Shown: one piece after another, positions 41,522 through 50,111 of the stretch
Layout of the letters: each line of letters starts with the position of its first letter
How positions within the stretch are numbered: the first letter of the stretch is position 1
Source: Planctomycetota bacterium
GTDB lineage: Bacteria; Planctomycetota; UBA1135; UBA2386
Direction: 5' to 3'
Assembly (NCBI GenBank): GCA_016794425.1
Contig: JAEUHR010000053.1
Span: 101,799 to 165,798 of the forward strand
Length of the DNA: 64,000 nucleotides
Translations under genes and position numbers: made by a program
The notes under the pieces: generated by a model
Seen by the model: only the letters and a program-made list of their open reading frames with translations
Databases searched by the model: none
Told to the model about the DNA's origin: nothing

Positions 41522-43054
41522 ATGGTCATGGCGCGAGTGGCATTGCGGGCAATCTGCTTCCTGTTCGGCGGCGTCGTCGCGGCGCAGGCGCCGGTACCCG
41601 AACCGCAGGCGCCGGTGCCGGTCGATGTCGATGCCGACCGGCTCGGGGCGCCGGTGCGGTTGCTGTCCCTGGCCGAAGTGCTGCAGCTGGGCCGTCTGCA
41701 CAACGTGTCGCTGCGGGCGGCCGAACTGCTGCCACAGCAGGCGCGGCTCGACCTAGTGTTCGCCGAGGCGGGCTTCGAACCCGAACTCTACGGCTCGGTG
41801 GGCTATGCCGACGCCGAGTCGCCGCAGCGCAACCTGTTCCAGCCGTCGGTCTCGCAGCAGACGATCGACGCCACGGTTGGCTGGCGGCAGCGCGTCGTCA
41901 CCGGCGGCTTGTTCGACCTCGCGTTCCAGCCGGCGCGCTACGAAACCTCCGGTTCGGCGGCGTTCCCGACCAAGCAGTACGCGGCGGCGTGGACGGTGAG
42001 CTTCCGGCAGCCGCTGCTGCGCGGCGCCTGGACCGACTACAACCTGGCGCCGATCGCGGCGGCCCGCTACCGCGAACGGCAGGCCGGCCACGAGTTCGAC
42101 CGCGCCGTGCAGGACACCCTGCTGGCGATCGTGCAGGCCTACTGGGAACTCGTGTTCGCGCGCGAGAACTGGCGCGTCGTCGGTTCGGCGCTGGCCGTCG
42201 CGCAGGAACAGCTGCGCATCACCGAGGAACGGATCCGCGTGCGCGAACTGGCGCCGCGCGACCGGGTCGCCGACGAGAGCGAAGTCGCCCGCCGGCGCGA
42301 GGAGCTGATCGTCGCCGAGAACGCGATCCGGGCCCGGGAAGACGCCCTGCGCGAGCTGCTGTTCGACGGCGCCGACGCGCAGTTGTGGCGCTACAACCTG
42401 CGGCCGACCGAGCCGCTCGACGTGCAACCGAGCCTCGAGCCAGTGGCCTTCGAACCGCTGGTCGACGTGGCGCTGCTGCAGCGGCCGGAACTGCGCAGCC
42501 AGCGCAGTGCGGTCGCCGCGGCCGAGGTCGCGCTGACCGAGGCGGAGCGCGACACGCTGCCCGGCCTCGACCTGATCGGCGGTTGGTCCAGCGACGGCGT
42601 GCGCGACGACGGTTTCGCCGATGCGTTCGCCGACGCGGTCGACCAGCAGTATCCGGACTGGTCGGTGCGGCTCGAGTTCTCGCTGCCGATCGGCAACCAC
42701 GCCGCGCGGTCGCAGCGCCAGCGCGCCGCACTGGAGGTCGAGCGCCAGCGCCGCGAACTGCACGCGGCGACGCTGCGCGTGACCAACGAGGTGCGCGACG
42801 CCGCCCGCAACCTGCAGAGCTTCGCGCAGAGCATCGCTGCCAGCGGCGAATCGGTGCGCCTGGCGACGACGAACCTCGAGACCGAGCAGGTCAAGCTGCG
42901 GGTCGGCGCGTCGACGGCGTTCGAGGTGCAGCGGCGGATCCAGGAGCTTCGTGAAGCCCGCAGCCGTCATCTGCGCAACCAACTGGACTACCGGATCGCC
43001 GAGAGCCGATTGCTGCACGCGCAGGGCCTGCTGGAGGTGCCGGCCCCGCGGTGA
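41522..43054 (+). CDS. TolC-family outer membrane efflux protein
   Basis: A 510-aa outer-membrane channel. An N-terminal signal peptide (VALRAICFLFGGVVAAQA) is followed by two TolC repeats. Residues about 45-280 hold the first OEP domain (SLAEVLQLGRLHNVSLRAAE; a barrel-like aromatic stretch; long helices including RITEERIRVRELAPRDRVAD). About 300-505 hold the second (VALLQRPELRSQRSAVAAAE, then YPDWSVRLEFSLPIGN, and long helices to the end). Trimeric TolC proteins form export ducts for drugs or proteins. No inner-membrane pump or adaptor lies beside it. It is followed by a HEAT-repeat gene after 41 bp on the same strand. Confidence 0.88.
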   Translation: MVMARVALRAICFLFGGVVAAQAPVPEPQAPVPVDVDADRLGAPVRLLSLAEVLQLGRLHNVSLRAAELLPQQARLDLVFAEAGFEPELYGSVGYADAESPQRNLFQPSVSQQTIDATVGWRQRVVTGGLFDLAFQPARYETSGSAAFPTKQYAAAWTVSFRQPLLRGAWTDYNLAPIAAARYRERQAGHEFDRAVQDTLLAIVQAYWELVFARENWRVVGSALAVAQEQLRITEERIRVRELAPRDRVADESEVARRREELIVAENAIRAREDALRELLFDGADAQLWRYNLRPTEPLDVQPSLEPVAFEPLVDVALLQRPELRSQRSAVAAAEVALTEAERDTLPGLDLIGGWSSDGVRDDGFADAFADAVDQQYPDWSVRLEFSLPIGNHAARSQRQRAALEVERQRRELHAATLRVTNEVRDAARNLQSFAQSIAASGESVRLATTNLETEQVKLRVGASTAFEVQRRIQELREARSRHLRNQLDYRIAESRLLHAQGLLEVPAPR

Positions 43055-43095
43055 CCGCGTGACCGGCCGCCGCGCGCCTGCTACCTACCCCGCAC

Positions 43096-44790
43096 ATGCC
43101 CAAGACCTTCGCTCGGCGGCCCGTGGCTGCGTTCGTGCTGTTCAGTGCCGCCGTGGCTGCGGCGCCGGCGGGGGCCCAGGCGGATCCGGCACCGGCCGCA
43201 CCGGCGGCCAGCGCCGACAACCCGTACCGCATCGAGCCGTGGCACGCGGACTTCCCGGTCGAACTGCAGTGGCCGAACCGCAGCGCCAGCTTCTACGACC
43301 GCACGCGGCGGCAGGTGCTGGAGCAGCTGTGCGCCAACCTGCAGGGCAACGTGCGCAAGGAGGCCTGGCACCTCGCCACGGAGTTCTTCCAGCGCGCGCC
43401 GGACGACGCGGTCGAGCCGCTGGTGGCCGCGATGGACCGGGCGTTCGCGAATCCGGCGTTGTCCGACGTGGTCCGCAACTGCGTCGAGGCGATGGGGCGC
43501 ATGGGCAATCCGCGGTTCGAGCCGGCGCTGCGGCGGGCGGCCGAGCACGGCAACCCGAAGGTGCACCAGGCCGCGTTCCTGTCGTTGGCGACCAGCTCGA
43601 CGCCGGCGACGCTGCGGACGATGCGCGGCTGGTTCGATCGCATGGACGGGCGGGCCCGCAACGCGTGGCTGCGTGCGGTGCGCGAGCGGCTCGGCGCCGA
43701 CGCCGTGCCGCTGCTGCGCGACGTGATGATGGCGCCGTATCCGATCGACATCCGCGACCAGGTGCTGCGCGAGGTCGTGCAGATGCCGGCGGCGGCAGCG
43801 GCCGAAGTGCTGCGCGGGCGCTGGGAAGAGGCGCTCGGCGAGTTCAAGGCGATCATCGCCGGCGTGCTGCACCAGGCCGGTGATCCGGCCGGCACGGCGT
43901 GGCTGCTCGAGTCGCTGCGCAGCGAAGACCCGAACCGCGTGCTGCTGGCGACCCGCTACGGCACCTACGGCGACGTCGGTCCACTGCGCGAGTACCTGCT
44001 GCGGCTGTCGACGCACGAACGCACCGACGTCCGCTACGAGCTGGCGCGCGCGCTGGTGCGCGTCGACGGCGACGACGTGGCCGACGTCTACGAACTGCTG
44101 ACGACGCCCGACGAGCAGCGCGAGACCCGCCTGCTGGCGCTGCGCGAGCTGACGCGGCGTGGCCGCGATCGCGTCGTCACCGCGATGCTGGAAGAGGTGG
44201 CGACCGCCTCCGGTACGCGGCTCGAGCTGCTGCTCGGGCAGGTGGCGGCGAGCGGCGATCCGCGCTGCGTGCCGGACCTGGTGGCGCGGTTTCGCAAGGC
44301 ACCGGAGGGCGAAGGGCGCACGTTCCTGCAAGCCCTGGCGCACAACGGCTCGGCGGCAGCGGCGGCGGCGCTGCTGGAGCTGTTCCGCGGTCCGACGCTG
44401 GTGGTGCAGCGCGGCAACAACGGCGCGTTCACGACCGGCAACTACGTGCCGACGCTGCTGCTGAACCTGCGCGGTGTCGAGACGCAGGTGTTCGACGCGT
44501 GGGACGCGCTGCCGCGCGACGACTGGTGGCACCGCGCTGCGCTGCTGCCGACGCTGGTCGGCCTCGCGGCCGATCGCAAGGACCCGGCGCTGCGCCAACG
44601 CGCCGAGACGGTGCTGCGCACGTTGCTGTTCGATCGCAACGAACTGCCGCAGATGCGCGTGCTGGCGCTGAACCTGTGGACGCGCCAGTTCTCGGTCGTC
44701 GACGACGTGCTGCGGCTGAAGAACGCGCTGCGCGAGGAAGCGCCCGGCCTGCGCGCCGTGTTCAACGACTGGCTGCTCGACTACTTCTGA
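43096..44790 (+). CDS. exported HEAT-repeat protein
   Basis: A 564-aa protein with a signal peptide (PVAAFVLFSAAVAAAPAGAQA). After a Pro/Ala linker it is entirely alpha-helical, with HEAT-like units of 35-40 residues, such as DDAVEPLVAAMDRAF, VVRNCVEAMGRMGNPRFEPALRRAA, and DVADVYELLTTPDEQRETRLLALRELT in part. A Gly/Asn-rich loop (VVQRGNNGAFTTGNYV) interrupts the repeats near residue 440. No enzyme motif is visible. It is likely a periplasmic or surface scaffold, comparable in style to the partial gene at the window's left end. The 3' end overlaps the convergent kinase gene by 10 bp. Confidence 0.75.
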   Translation: MPKTFARRPVAAFVLFSAAVAAAPAGAQADPAPAAPAASADNPYRIEPWHADFPVELQWPNRSASFYDRTRRQVLEQLCANLQGNVRKEAWHLATEFFQRAPDDAVEPLVAAMDRAFANPALSDVVRNCVEAMGRMGNPRFEPALRRAAEHGNPKVHQAAFLSLATSSTPATLRTMRGWFDRMDGRARNAWLRAVRERLGADAVPLLRDVMMAPYPIDIRDQVLREVVQMPAAAAAEVLRGRWEEALGEFKAIIAGVLHQAGDPAGTAWLLESLRSEDPNRVLLATRYGTYGDVGPLREYLLRLSTHERTDVRYELARALVRVDGDDVADVYELLTTPDEQRETRLLALRELTRRGRDRVVTAMLEEVATASGTRLELLLGQVAASGDPRCVPDLVARFRKAPEGEGRTFLQALAHNGSAAAAAALLELFRGPTLVVQRGNNGAFTTGNYVPTLLLNLRGVETQVFDAWDALPRDDWWHRAALLPTLVGLAADRKDPALRQRAETVLRTLLFDRNELPQMRVLALNLWTRQFSVVDDVLRLKNALREEAPGLRAVFNDWLLDYF

Positions 44791-47700
44791 CCGGCATCCG
44801 CCGCCAGGTCCGGGTGGCCGGGCGGCAGCAGGTCGATCAGCGCGTCGTCGTGGAACAGGTTCGGCAGCGGATACAGGTCGCCGACCAGCGCTGCGTCTGC
44901 GTCGGCTTCTTCCAGCGCCCGCACGAACCAGCTGCGCGCCACCGCGGCGTCGCCGAGGCGCAGGTGCACGTCGGCCAGCCGCAGCAGCAGCGCCGCCAGC
45001 ATGCGCCGGCCCAGTTCGACCTGCCCGAGGTTCTGCTGCGCGATCGGCAGGGCCTCGGTCCAGCACCGGATCGCCTCCGCGTGCCGGTCCTGCACGACCA
45101 GCGTCGTGCCGCAGTTGAGGCCCGCGATCGTGCGCAGCAGGCGGCGCTGCGGGTCGTCCGGCCGCTGCGCGAGGAAGTCGGCCGACTGCGTCCATGCCAT
45201 CTCGACCCACGAGAGGGCGCGTTCGGCGTCCCCGGCGCGCCCCGCCATGTCGCTGCCCTGCAGCAGCAGTTGGATCCGCGGTTCGACGGCGCCCTGGTCT
45301 GCCAGCGTTGCGACGATGGCCAACGCGTATTCGAAGCGGGTGAGCGCAGTCTCGTAGTCGCCGTTCGCGGCGAGGCACTCGGCGTGGTTGGCCAGGGCGC
45401 GCAGGCGGTTGTTCTGCGTCGGCGTGTCGCTGGGCACGGCGGCCACCGCGGCAGCGAACTCCTGTTCGGCCAGCTCGAAGTCGCGGTTCGCCGCCGCGGC
45501 GTCGCCGGTCTCGGCGGCGCTGTCGGCACGTTCGGCGAGGGCGATCGCCAGCGAACGACGGAACGGCTGGTGGGTTGGCGCGATCCGTACCGCGTCCTGC
45601 AGCAGCATCACGGCACGGTCGTGGTCGGCGGCCGCGGCGGCGAGGTCGCCGATCCGGCGGCGGTTGGTGGCGCGGGTGCCGAGCACGATGGCCAGCCGAG
45701 CACTCCAGCCCGGCACTTCGGGTTCGGCCGCGCGCAGCCGTTCGTACTCGGCGCAGGTGCGGTCCAGCCACGGTGCGGCGGCCTGCCACTGCCACCGCTG
45801 GTGCAGGATCAGGCCCAATCGCTCGAGCAGGCCCAGGCGCAGCACGCTGGCCGAAGGGACCGCCGCGAGTTCGGCCGGCCCGTCGTCGAGCAGCCGCAGC
45901 GCGCGTTCGAACTCGTGCGTCGCCTCGGTTGCGGCACCGGTGCGGGCGAGCAGGATGCCGCGCGTGTTGGCGGTCTCGGCGCGCAGCAGCTGCCGCCGCA
46001 CTGCGGGCAGCGCCTCGTGCCACGGCCCCGACGTGGTCGTGAGATCGCGATCGAGTGCGTCGAGTCCTGCCTTCGCCGCCGCGACGTCGCCGGTGTCGGC
46101 GAGGGCGCTCGCGAGATCGAGCTGCGCGCGGGCGCTGCGCTCGACGTCCTGGCCGCGGCCGCGACGCTGCACCAGCAGGCTGCAGACCTCGACGGCGCGT
46201 CGGCGTACCGCGAGCCACGCCGCGACCTGCTCGGTGGCGCCGAGCACGTCGCCGTGGACCTCCAGGGCCTGCGTGAGGTCGTGGCGCAGCGCGTCGTCGA
46301 CGTCGTCCGCCGCCAGCAGCGCCTCGAGGTCAGCGACGGCCTGCGTGGCCAGCTCCAGGGCGCGCGGCAGGTCGCCGAGGTCGCCCTGCAGCCGCGCCAG
46401 CCGGGTCTGCGTGCGGGCGCGCTCGAGCCGCACGCGATCGTTGGCGGCGCCCTCGCCGGCGCTGGCCAGCAGGCGTTCGTGGAACTCGGCCGCGTCCTGC
46501 AGCAATTCGCGCCGCAGCTGGGCCGTGCGCGGAATCTCCGCGAGCCGAGCGGTCGCGGTGCGCGTCAGCATGCGGTCGACGGCCTCCAGTGCCTGGTCGA
46601 GCCGCAGCTCGGCGCGCTGTCGCTCCTGGTTGGCGGTGACGAGGTTGCGTTCGGCCGCCCGGCGCTGCGCATCGGCCTCGTCGAGGGCTTGCTGGATCCG
46701 GTCCGCGGCCCGGTTCTGCTGCACCGCGAGCGCCAGCGGACCGGGCACCAGCACCACGAACAGCACCGCCGCGACGGCTGCGCGCACCGGATTGCGGCGT
46801 GCCCAACGGCGCGCCCGCAACCATGGGGAGGGTCGGCGCGCCCGCACGCTGCGGTGTTCAAGGAACGCGCGCAGATCGGCGGCCAGCGCCCCGGCGTCCG
46901 GGTAGCGCCGCGCCGGGTCGAGGTCCATCGCCATCAGGCAGACGGCCTCGACGTCGGCGTGCACCAGCGGATTCAGGCGCGAGGGCGGCTCGACGTGGCC
47001 GGCGAGGATGCGTTCGCGCGTGGCGCCACCGCCGTCGCCGTGCGGCAACGCCAACGTCAGCAGTTCGTACAGCGTGACGCCGAGCGCGTAGACGTCGGTG
47101 CGGGAGTCGATCTGCGCGGTGTCGCCGCGGAGCTGCTCCGGGGCCATGTACGGCACCGAACCGAACGTGGCGCCCGAACGCGTGATCCGCTGTTCCCCTT
47201 CGGCGGACGCGAGACCGAAGTCGATCACGCGCACGCGGCCGTTCGCGGCCAGCAGCAGGTTGCTCGGCTTGACGTCGCGGTGCAGCACGCCGTGTTCGTG
47301 GGCGTGCTGCAGCGCTTCTGCCGCATCGAGCACGAGCCGGCAGCAGGTGTTGGCCCACGCGCCGTGGAACAGCGGCGCGTCGGTGATCGCCGTCAGGTCC
47401 TGCTTGGCGGCCAGGGCGCGCTGCAGCGCCGCGCGCAGCGCCGGACCGTCGAGCGCGCGCGGCGCCGTGCCGGCCAGCTCACCGAGCACCTCGGCCAGGC
47501 TCGCCCCGGCGACGAGGTCCATCGCGTAGAACGGGATGCCGTCGGCCTCGCCGCAGGTCAGGATCGGCACGATGCCGGGATGCTGCAGGCGCGCGACGGC
47601 CAGCACTTCGCGGCGGAAGCGTTCGCGGGCGCCGCGGAAGAACAGCTGCTCGGGGTGCACCAGTTTCAGGGCCACCTCGCGCTGCAGCGTCGTCTGCTCG

Positions 47701-47963
47701 GCGCGGTAGACGATGCCCATGCCGCCGCGCCCGATCGGGCGCAGCAGACGGAAGTCGCCGAGCCGTTCCGGCAGCGGCGGCGGCTTGCGCGGCGGTTGCA
47801 GCATGCCGAGCGCCGCGAGCTGCTGCAGCCGTTCGCGCAGCACCGGCGCGAGGTCGGGGTGCTGTCCGAGCAGCGCGTCGATCGCCGGCTGGTCGCCGGT
47901 CTCGGCCAGCAGGATGCACTGCTCGAGCAAGGCGTCGACTTGCGAAGGAAAGGGCTCAGGCAT
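44781..47963 (-). CDS. transmembrane Ser/Thr protein kinase with TPR-like C-terminus
   Basis: A 1060-aa Hanks-type kinase. The kinase domain spans about residues 70-370: glycine loop IGRGGMGIVYRAE, the lysine in VALKLVH, HRDVKPSNLLL, IDFGLAS, and VPYMAPEQL. One membrane helix lies near 388-410 (AAVAAVLFVVLVPGPLALAV). The following 640 residues are helical with tetratricopeptide-like repeats and a coiled-coil start (QRQRAELRLDQALEAVDRML). This layout is common in planctomycetes. The N-terminal 65 residues are helical and include a Pro-rich patch. It probably senses or scaffolds signals across the membrane. Its 3' end overlaps the HEAT gene by 10 bp. Confidence 0.93.
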   Translation of the reverse strand: MPEPFPSQVDALLEQCILLAETGDQPAIDALLGQHPDLAPVLRERLQQLAALGMLQPPRKPPPLPERLGDFRLLRPIGRGGMGIVYRAEQTTLQREVALKLVHPEQLFFRGARERFRREVLAVARLQHPGIVPILTCGEADGIPFYAMDLVAGASLAEVLGELAGTAPRALDGPALRAALQRALAAKQDLTAITDAPLFHGAWANTCCRLVLDAAEALQHAHEHGVLHRDVKPSNLLLAANGRVRVIDFGLASAEGEQRITRSGATFGSVPYMAPEQLRGDTAQIDSRTDVYALGVTLYELLTLALPHGDGGGATRERILAGHVEPPSRLNPLVHADVEAVCLMAMDLDPARRYPDAGALAADLRAFLEHRSVRARRPSPWLRARRWARRNPVRAAVAAVLFVVLVPGPLALAVQQNRAADRIQQALDEADAQRRAAERNLVTANQERQRAELRLDQALEAVDRMLTRTATARLAEIPRTAQLRRELLQDAAEFHERLLASAGEGAANDRVRLERARTQTRLARLQGDLGDLPRALELATQAVADLEALLAADDVDDALRHDLTQALEVHGDVLGATEQVAAWLAVRRRAVEVCSLLVQRRGRGQDVERSARAQLDLASALADTGDVAAAKAGLDALDRDLTTTSGPWHEALPAVRRQLLRAETANTRGILLARTGAATEATHEFERALRLLDDGPAELAAVPSASVLRLGLLERLGLILHQRWQWQAAAPWLDRTCAEYERLRAAEPEVPGWSARLAIVLGTRATNRRRIGDLAAAAADHDRAVMLLQDAVRIAPTHQPFRRSLAIALAERADSAAETGDAAAANRDFELAEQEFAAAVAAVPSDTPTQNNRLRALANHAECLAANGDYETALTRFEYALAIVATLADQGAVEPRIQLLLQGSDMAGRAGDAERALSWVEMAWTQSADFLAQRPDDPQRRLLRTIAGLNCGTTLVVQDRHAEAIRCWTEALPIAQQNLGQVELGRRMLAALLLRLADVHLRLGDAAVARSWFVRALEEADADAALVGDLYPLPNLFHDDALIDLLPPGHPDLAADAGQK

Positions 47964-48023
47964 GGCGCGACGGGGTGGTCCCGGATGCGGACGGGCAGGA
48001 TACTGCGGCCCGTGCGCTCGTCG

Positions 48024-49061
48024 ATGTCCCACGCGCTGGTGCGGTCCGTGCGCGCGGCGGCCGCCGCGGCGGCGCTGCTCGGAGCAGCGTGCCAGGCCAC
48101 GGCCGACGGGCCCTGGTGCCCGGTGCCGGTTCCTGCTGCGGCGAGCCTGCGTGGCCTCGCCGTCACCGCCGACGGCGCGGTCTGGGTCGGTGGTGCCGGC
48201 GCGTTGTGGACCAGCCGCGACGGCGGCGCGACCTGGCGCGACGTGCGCCCACAGGACTGTCGCGATGGCGACTTCCGCGACCTGGCGGCGTGGGACTGCC
48301 GCCGCGCGCTGGCGATGGTTGCCGGCCAACCGGCGCGCGTCTACCTGACCGAGGACGGTGGCGCCAGCTGGCGCATCGTGCTGACGGATCCGCGTCCCGC
48401 GGCCTTCTTCGACGCGGTCGCGTTTGCCGGCGCCGTCGGGGTCCTGTTCGGCGATCCGGTCGACGGGCGCGCGTGCGTGTGGCGCAGCGGCGACGGCGGT
48501 GCCACGTGGCAGCCGTTGGCGCCGCCGCAGCTGCCGACGCCGCTGCCCGGCGAAGCCGGCTTCGCGGCGAGCGGCGCGTGCGCCACGGTGGTCGAGGGCC
48601 GGCCGCCGCATGCGTGGATCGTCACCGGTGGGGCGGCGGCGCGCATGTGGAACCTGCCGTGGGACGGCGGTGCCGCGCGCGCGGTGCCGCTGCCGGTGGT
48701 GCAGGGACAGCCGTCGCAGGGCGCGTTCGCCGTCGCGGTGCGCGGGCGCCGCGCCGTGGTGGTCGGCGGTGACTACCGGCGTCCCGAGCTCGGTGCGGGC
48801 AGTGCGGCGTGGAGCGACGACGGCGGCGCGACGTGGCACGCGGCCTCCGCGGGCGGCTACCGGTCGGCAGTGGTCTGGCTCGACGACGAACGGCTGCTCG
48901 CGGTCGGTTCGCACGGTGCCAGCGAATCGTCCGACGGCGGTCGCACGTGGCGGCCGTTCGCCGGCGTCGGTCTGCACGCGCTGGCGATGGCTGCCGATGG
49001 CGCGGTCTGGGCCTGTGGTGACGCCGGCCGCGTCGAGCGCCTGCCGCGCGCCGCGCGCTGA
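48024..49061 (+). CDS. BNR/Asp-box repeat lipoprotein (Ycf48-like)
   Basis: A 345-aa lipoprotein. The signal ends with the lipobox LGAAC at residues about 19-23. The rest is a beta-propeller with Asp-box repeats: SRDGGATW, TEDGGASW, SGDGGATW, SDDGGATW and SSDGGRTW, at intervals of 45-70 residues. Such propellers occur in sialidases, plant-type Ycf48 photosystem assembly factors and many exported proteins of unknown role. No sialidase catalytic Arg triad is identified, so enzyme activity is not claimed. It is divergent from the kinase gene across 60 bp, and the phosphopantetheinyl transferase gene follows after 54 bp. Confidence 0.78.
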   Translation: MSHALVRSVRAAAAAAALLGAACQATADGPWCPVPVPAAASLRGLAVTADGAVWVGGAGALWTSRDGGATWRDVRPQDCRDGDFRDLAAWDCRRALAMVAGQPARVYLTEDGGASWRIVLTDPRPAAFFDAVAFAGAVGVLFGDPVDGRACVWRSGDGGATWQPLAPPQLPTPLPGEAGFAASGACATVVEGRPPHAWIVTGGAAARMWNLPWDGGAARAVPLPVVQGQPSQGAFAVAVRGRRAVVVGGDYRRPELGAGSAAWSDDGGATWHAASAGGYRSAVVWLDDERLLAVGSHGASESSDGGRTWRPFAGVGLHALAMAADGAVWACGDAGRVERLPRAAR

Positions 49062-49115
49062 TTCCGGCGCGCCCGGTTGTCGCGGTCGACGCGGGTTCGC
49101 TAGGCTCTCGTGCGC

Positions 49116-49847
49116 ATGGACGAGATTGCGCTGCACCCGTCGTTCCGGCTCGCCGCGCCCGGTGGGTTCGCGTTGGGACCTCGCGAGGTGCACGTCTGGG
49201 CCGTGTCGCTGCTCGGTGGCGCGTCGCCGTGGGAGGGGCTGCTCGCGGCCAGCGAACGGGAGCGCGCGGCGAAGTTCCGGTTCGCGGAACACCAGCGCCG
49301 CTACCAGATCGGCCACGGTGCGCTGCGGGCGATCCTCGCGGGCTACCTGGGCACGGATCCGCGCGCGATCGAGTTCGCGCATGGGCCGCGCGGCAAGCCG
49401 CACCTCGCCGGCGCCGGTCCGAGCTTCAACTTGTCGCACTCCGGCAAACTGGCCCTGATCGCCGTGGCCACGGCGGAGATCGGCGTCGACCTCGAGAAGG
49501 TGCGCCACCTCGAGAGCCTGACGCCGATCGCGCGGCGCCACTTCTCGCCCGCCGAGTTCGCGGCTCTGGATGCGCTGCCGGAGGCGGCCCGGCCGCTCGC
49601 GTTCTACCGCTGCTGGACCCGCAAGGAGGCGTACATCAAGGCGCTCGGGGTCGGCCTGGCGATGCCGCTGGACACGTTCGACGTCAGCCTCGGCGAACAG
49701 CCGGCGTTCCTGGCCTGCCACGATGGACGCGAGCGTCCCGAGGAGTGGGCGCTGCTGGATGTTTCGCCCGGGCCGGAGTTCGTGGCCGCCGCTGCGCTGC
49801 GGGTCCACGAACCGACGGTGCGCTGCTTCCGCCTGGAAATGGCCTGA
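49116..49847 (+). CDS. 4'-phosphopantetheinyl transferase (Sfp type)
   Basis: A 243-aa enzyme that attaches the coenzyme A phosphopantetheine arm to acyl or peptidyl carrier proteins. The three Sfp motifs are present: GPRGKPHLAGAGPSFNLSHS with FNLSHS; IGVDLEKVR with the magnesium-binding Asp and Glu; and FYRCWTRKEAYIKALGVGL with the conserved W-x-x-K-E-A-x-x-K. Length fits the group. There is no carrier protein, polyketide or nonribosomal synthase gene in the window, so the target is elsewhere. ATG 49116 is chosen over GTG 49110. It is the last plus-strand gene before a 264-bp non-coding stretch. Confidence 0.9.
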   Translation: MDEIALHPSFRLAAPGGFALGPREVHVWAVSLLGGASPWEGLLAASERERAAKFRFAEHQRRYQIGHGALRAILAGYLGTDPRAIEFAHGPRGKPHLAGAGPSFNLSHSGKLALIAVATAEIGVDLEKVRHLESLTPIARRHFSPAEFAALDALPEAARPLAFYRCWTRKEAYIKALGVGLAMPLDTFDVSLGEQPAFLACHDGRERPEEWALLDVSPGPEFVAAAALRVHEPTVRCFRLEMA

Positions 49848-50111
49848 GCCCGAGTCTCCACCGGACTTTCCACGGCAGACACGGTTGTCAGCCGTTGTCC
49901 ACGTGTGAAGTGGTTCCTGGGCCGGTGGTTGGAGAAGATTCCCCAAGGCGCCGGATCCGGCCTCCGGACGGAGGGCGGACCTGGATCCCTGCTCGCGTAC
50001 GGGTCCGGAGCAGCGGGATCCTCCGGGGCCGGTCGGGAGATGGTGGGTGCAGGCTGGATCGAGCCATCTGCCACCAGTGACGCGAGGTTCGTCGTTTGTT
50101 AGGTTCGTGGC
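49848..50111. other. 264-bp intergenic stretch with palindromes
   Basis: This is the largest gap between confident genes in the window. It is visibly less GC-rich than its surroundings in the first part. It has three GGATCC hexamers at 49953, 49983 and 50016 (spacing 30 and 33), a 12-bp palindrome GCCGGATCCGGC at 49950-49961, and a hairpin CCTCC-GGAC-GGAGG at 49961-49974. A 65-codon GTG frame (49905-50102) opens with KWFLGRWLEKIPQ, then is Gly/Ser-rich; I do not call it a gene. It holds the probable promoter of the polymerase gene. Confidence 0.4.

Noticed and set aside
49905..50102. 65-codon frame in the intergenic stretch
   Set aside because: Starts KWFLGRWLEKIPQ but becomes Gly/Ser-rich with no family sign and palindromic DNA; left as non-coding.
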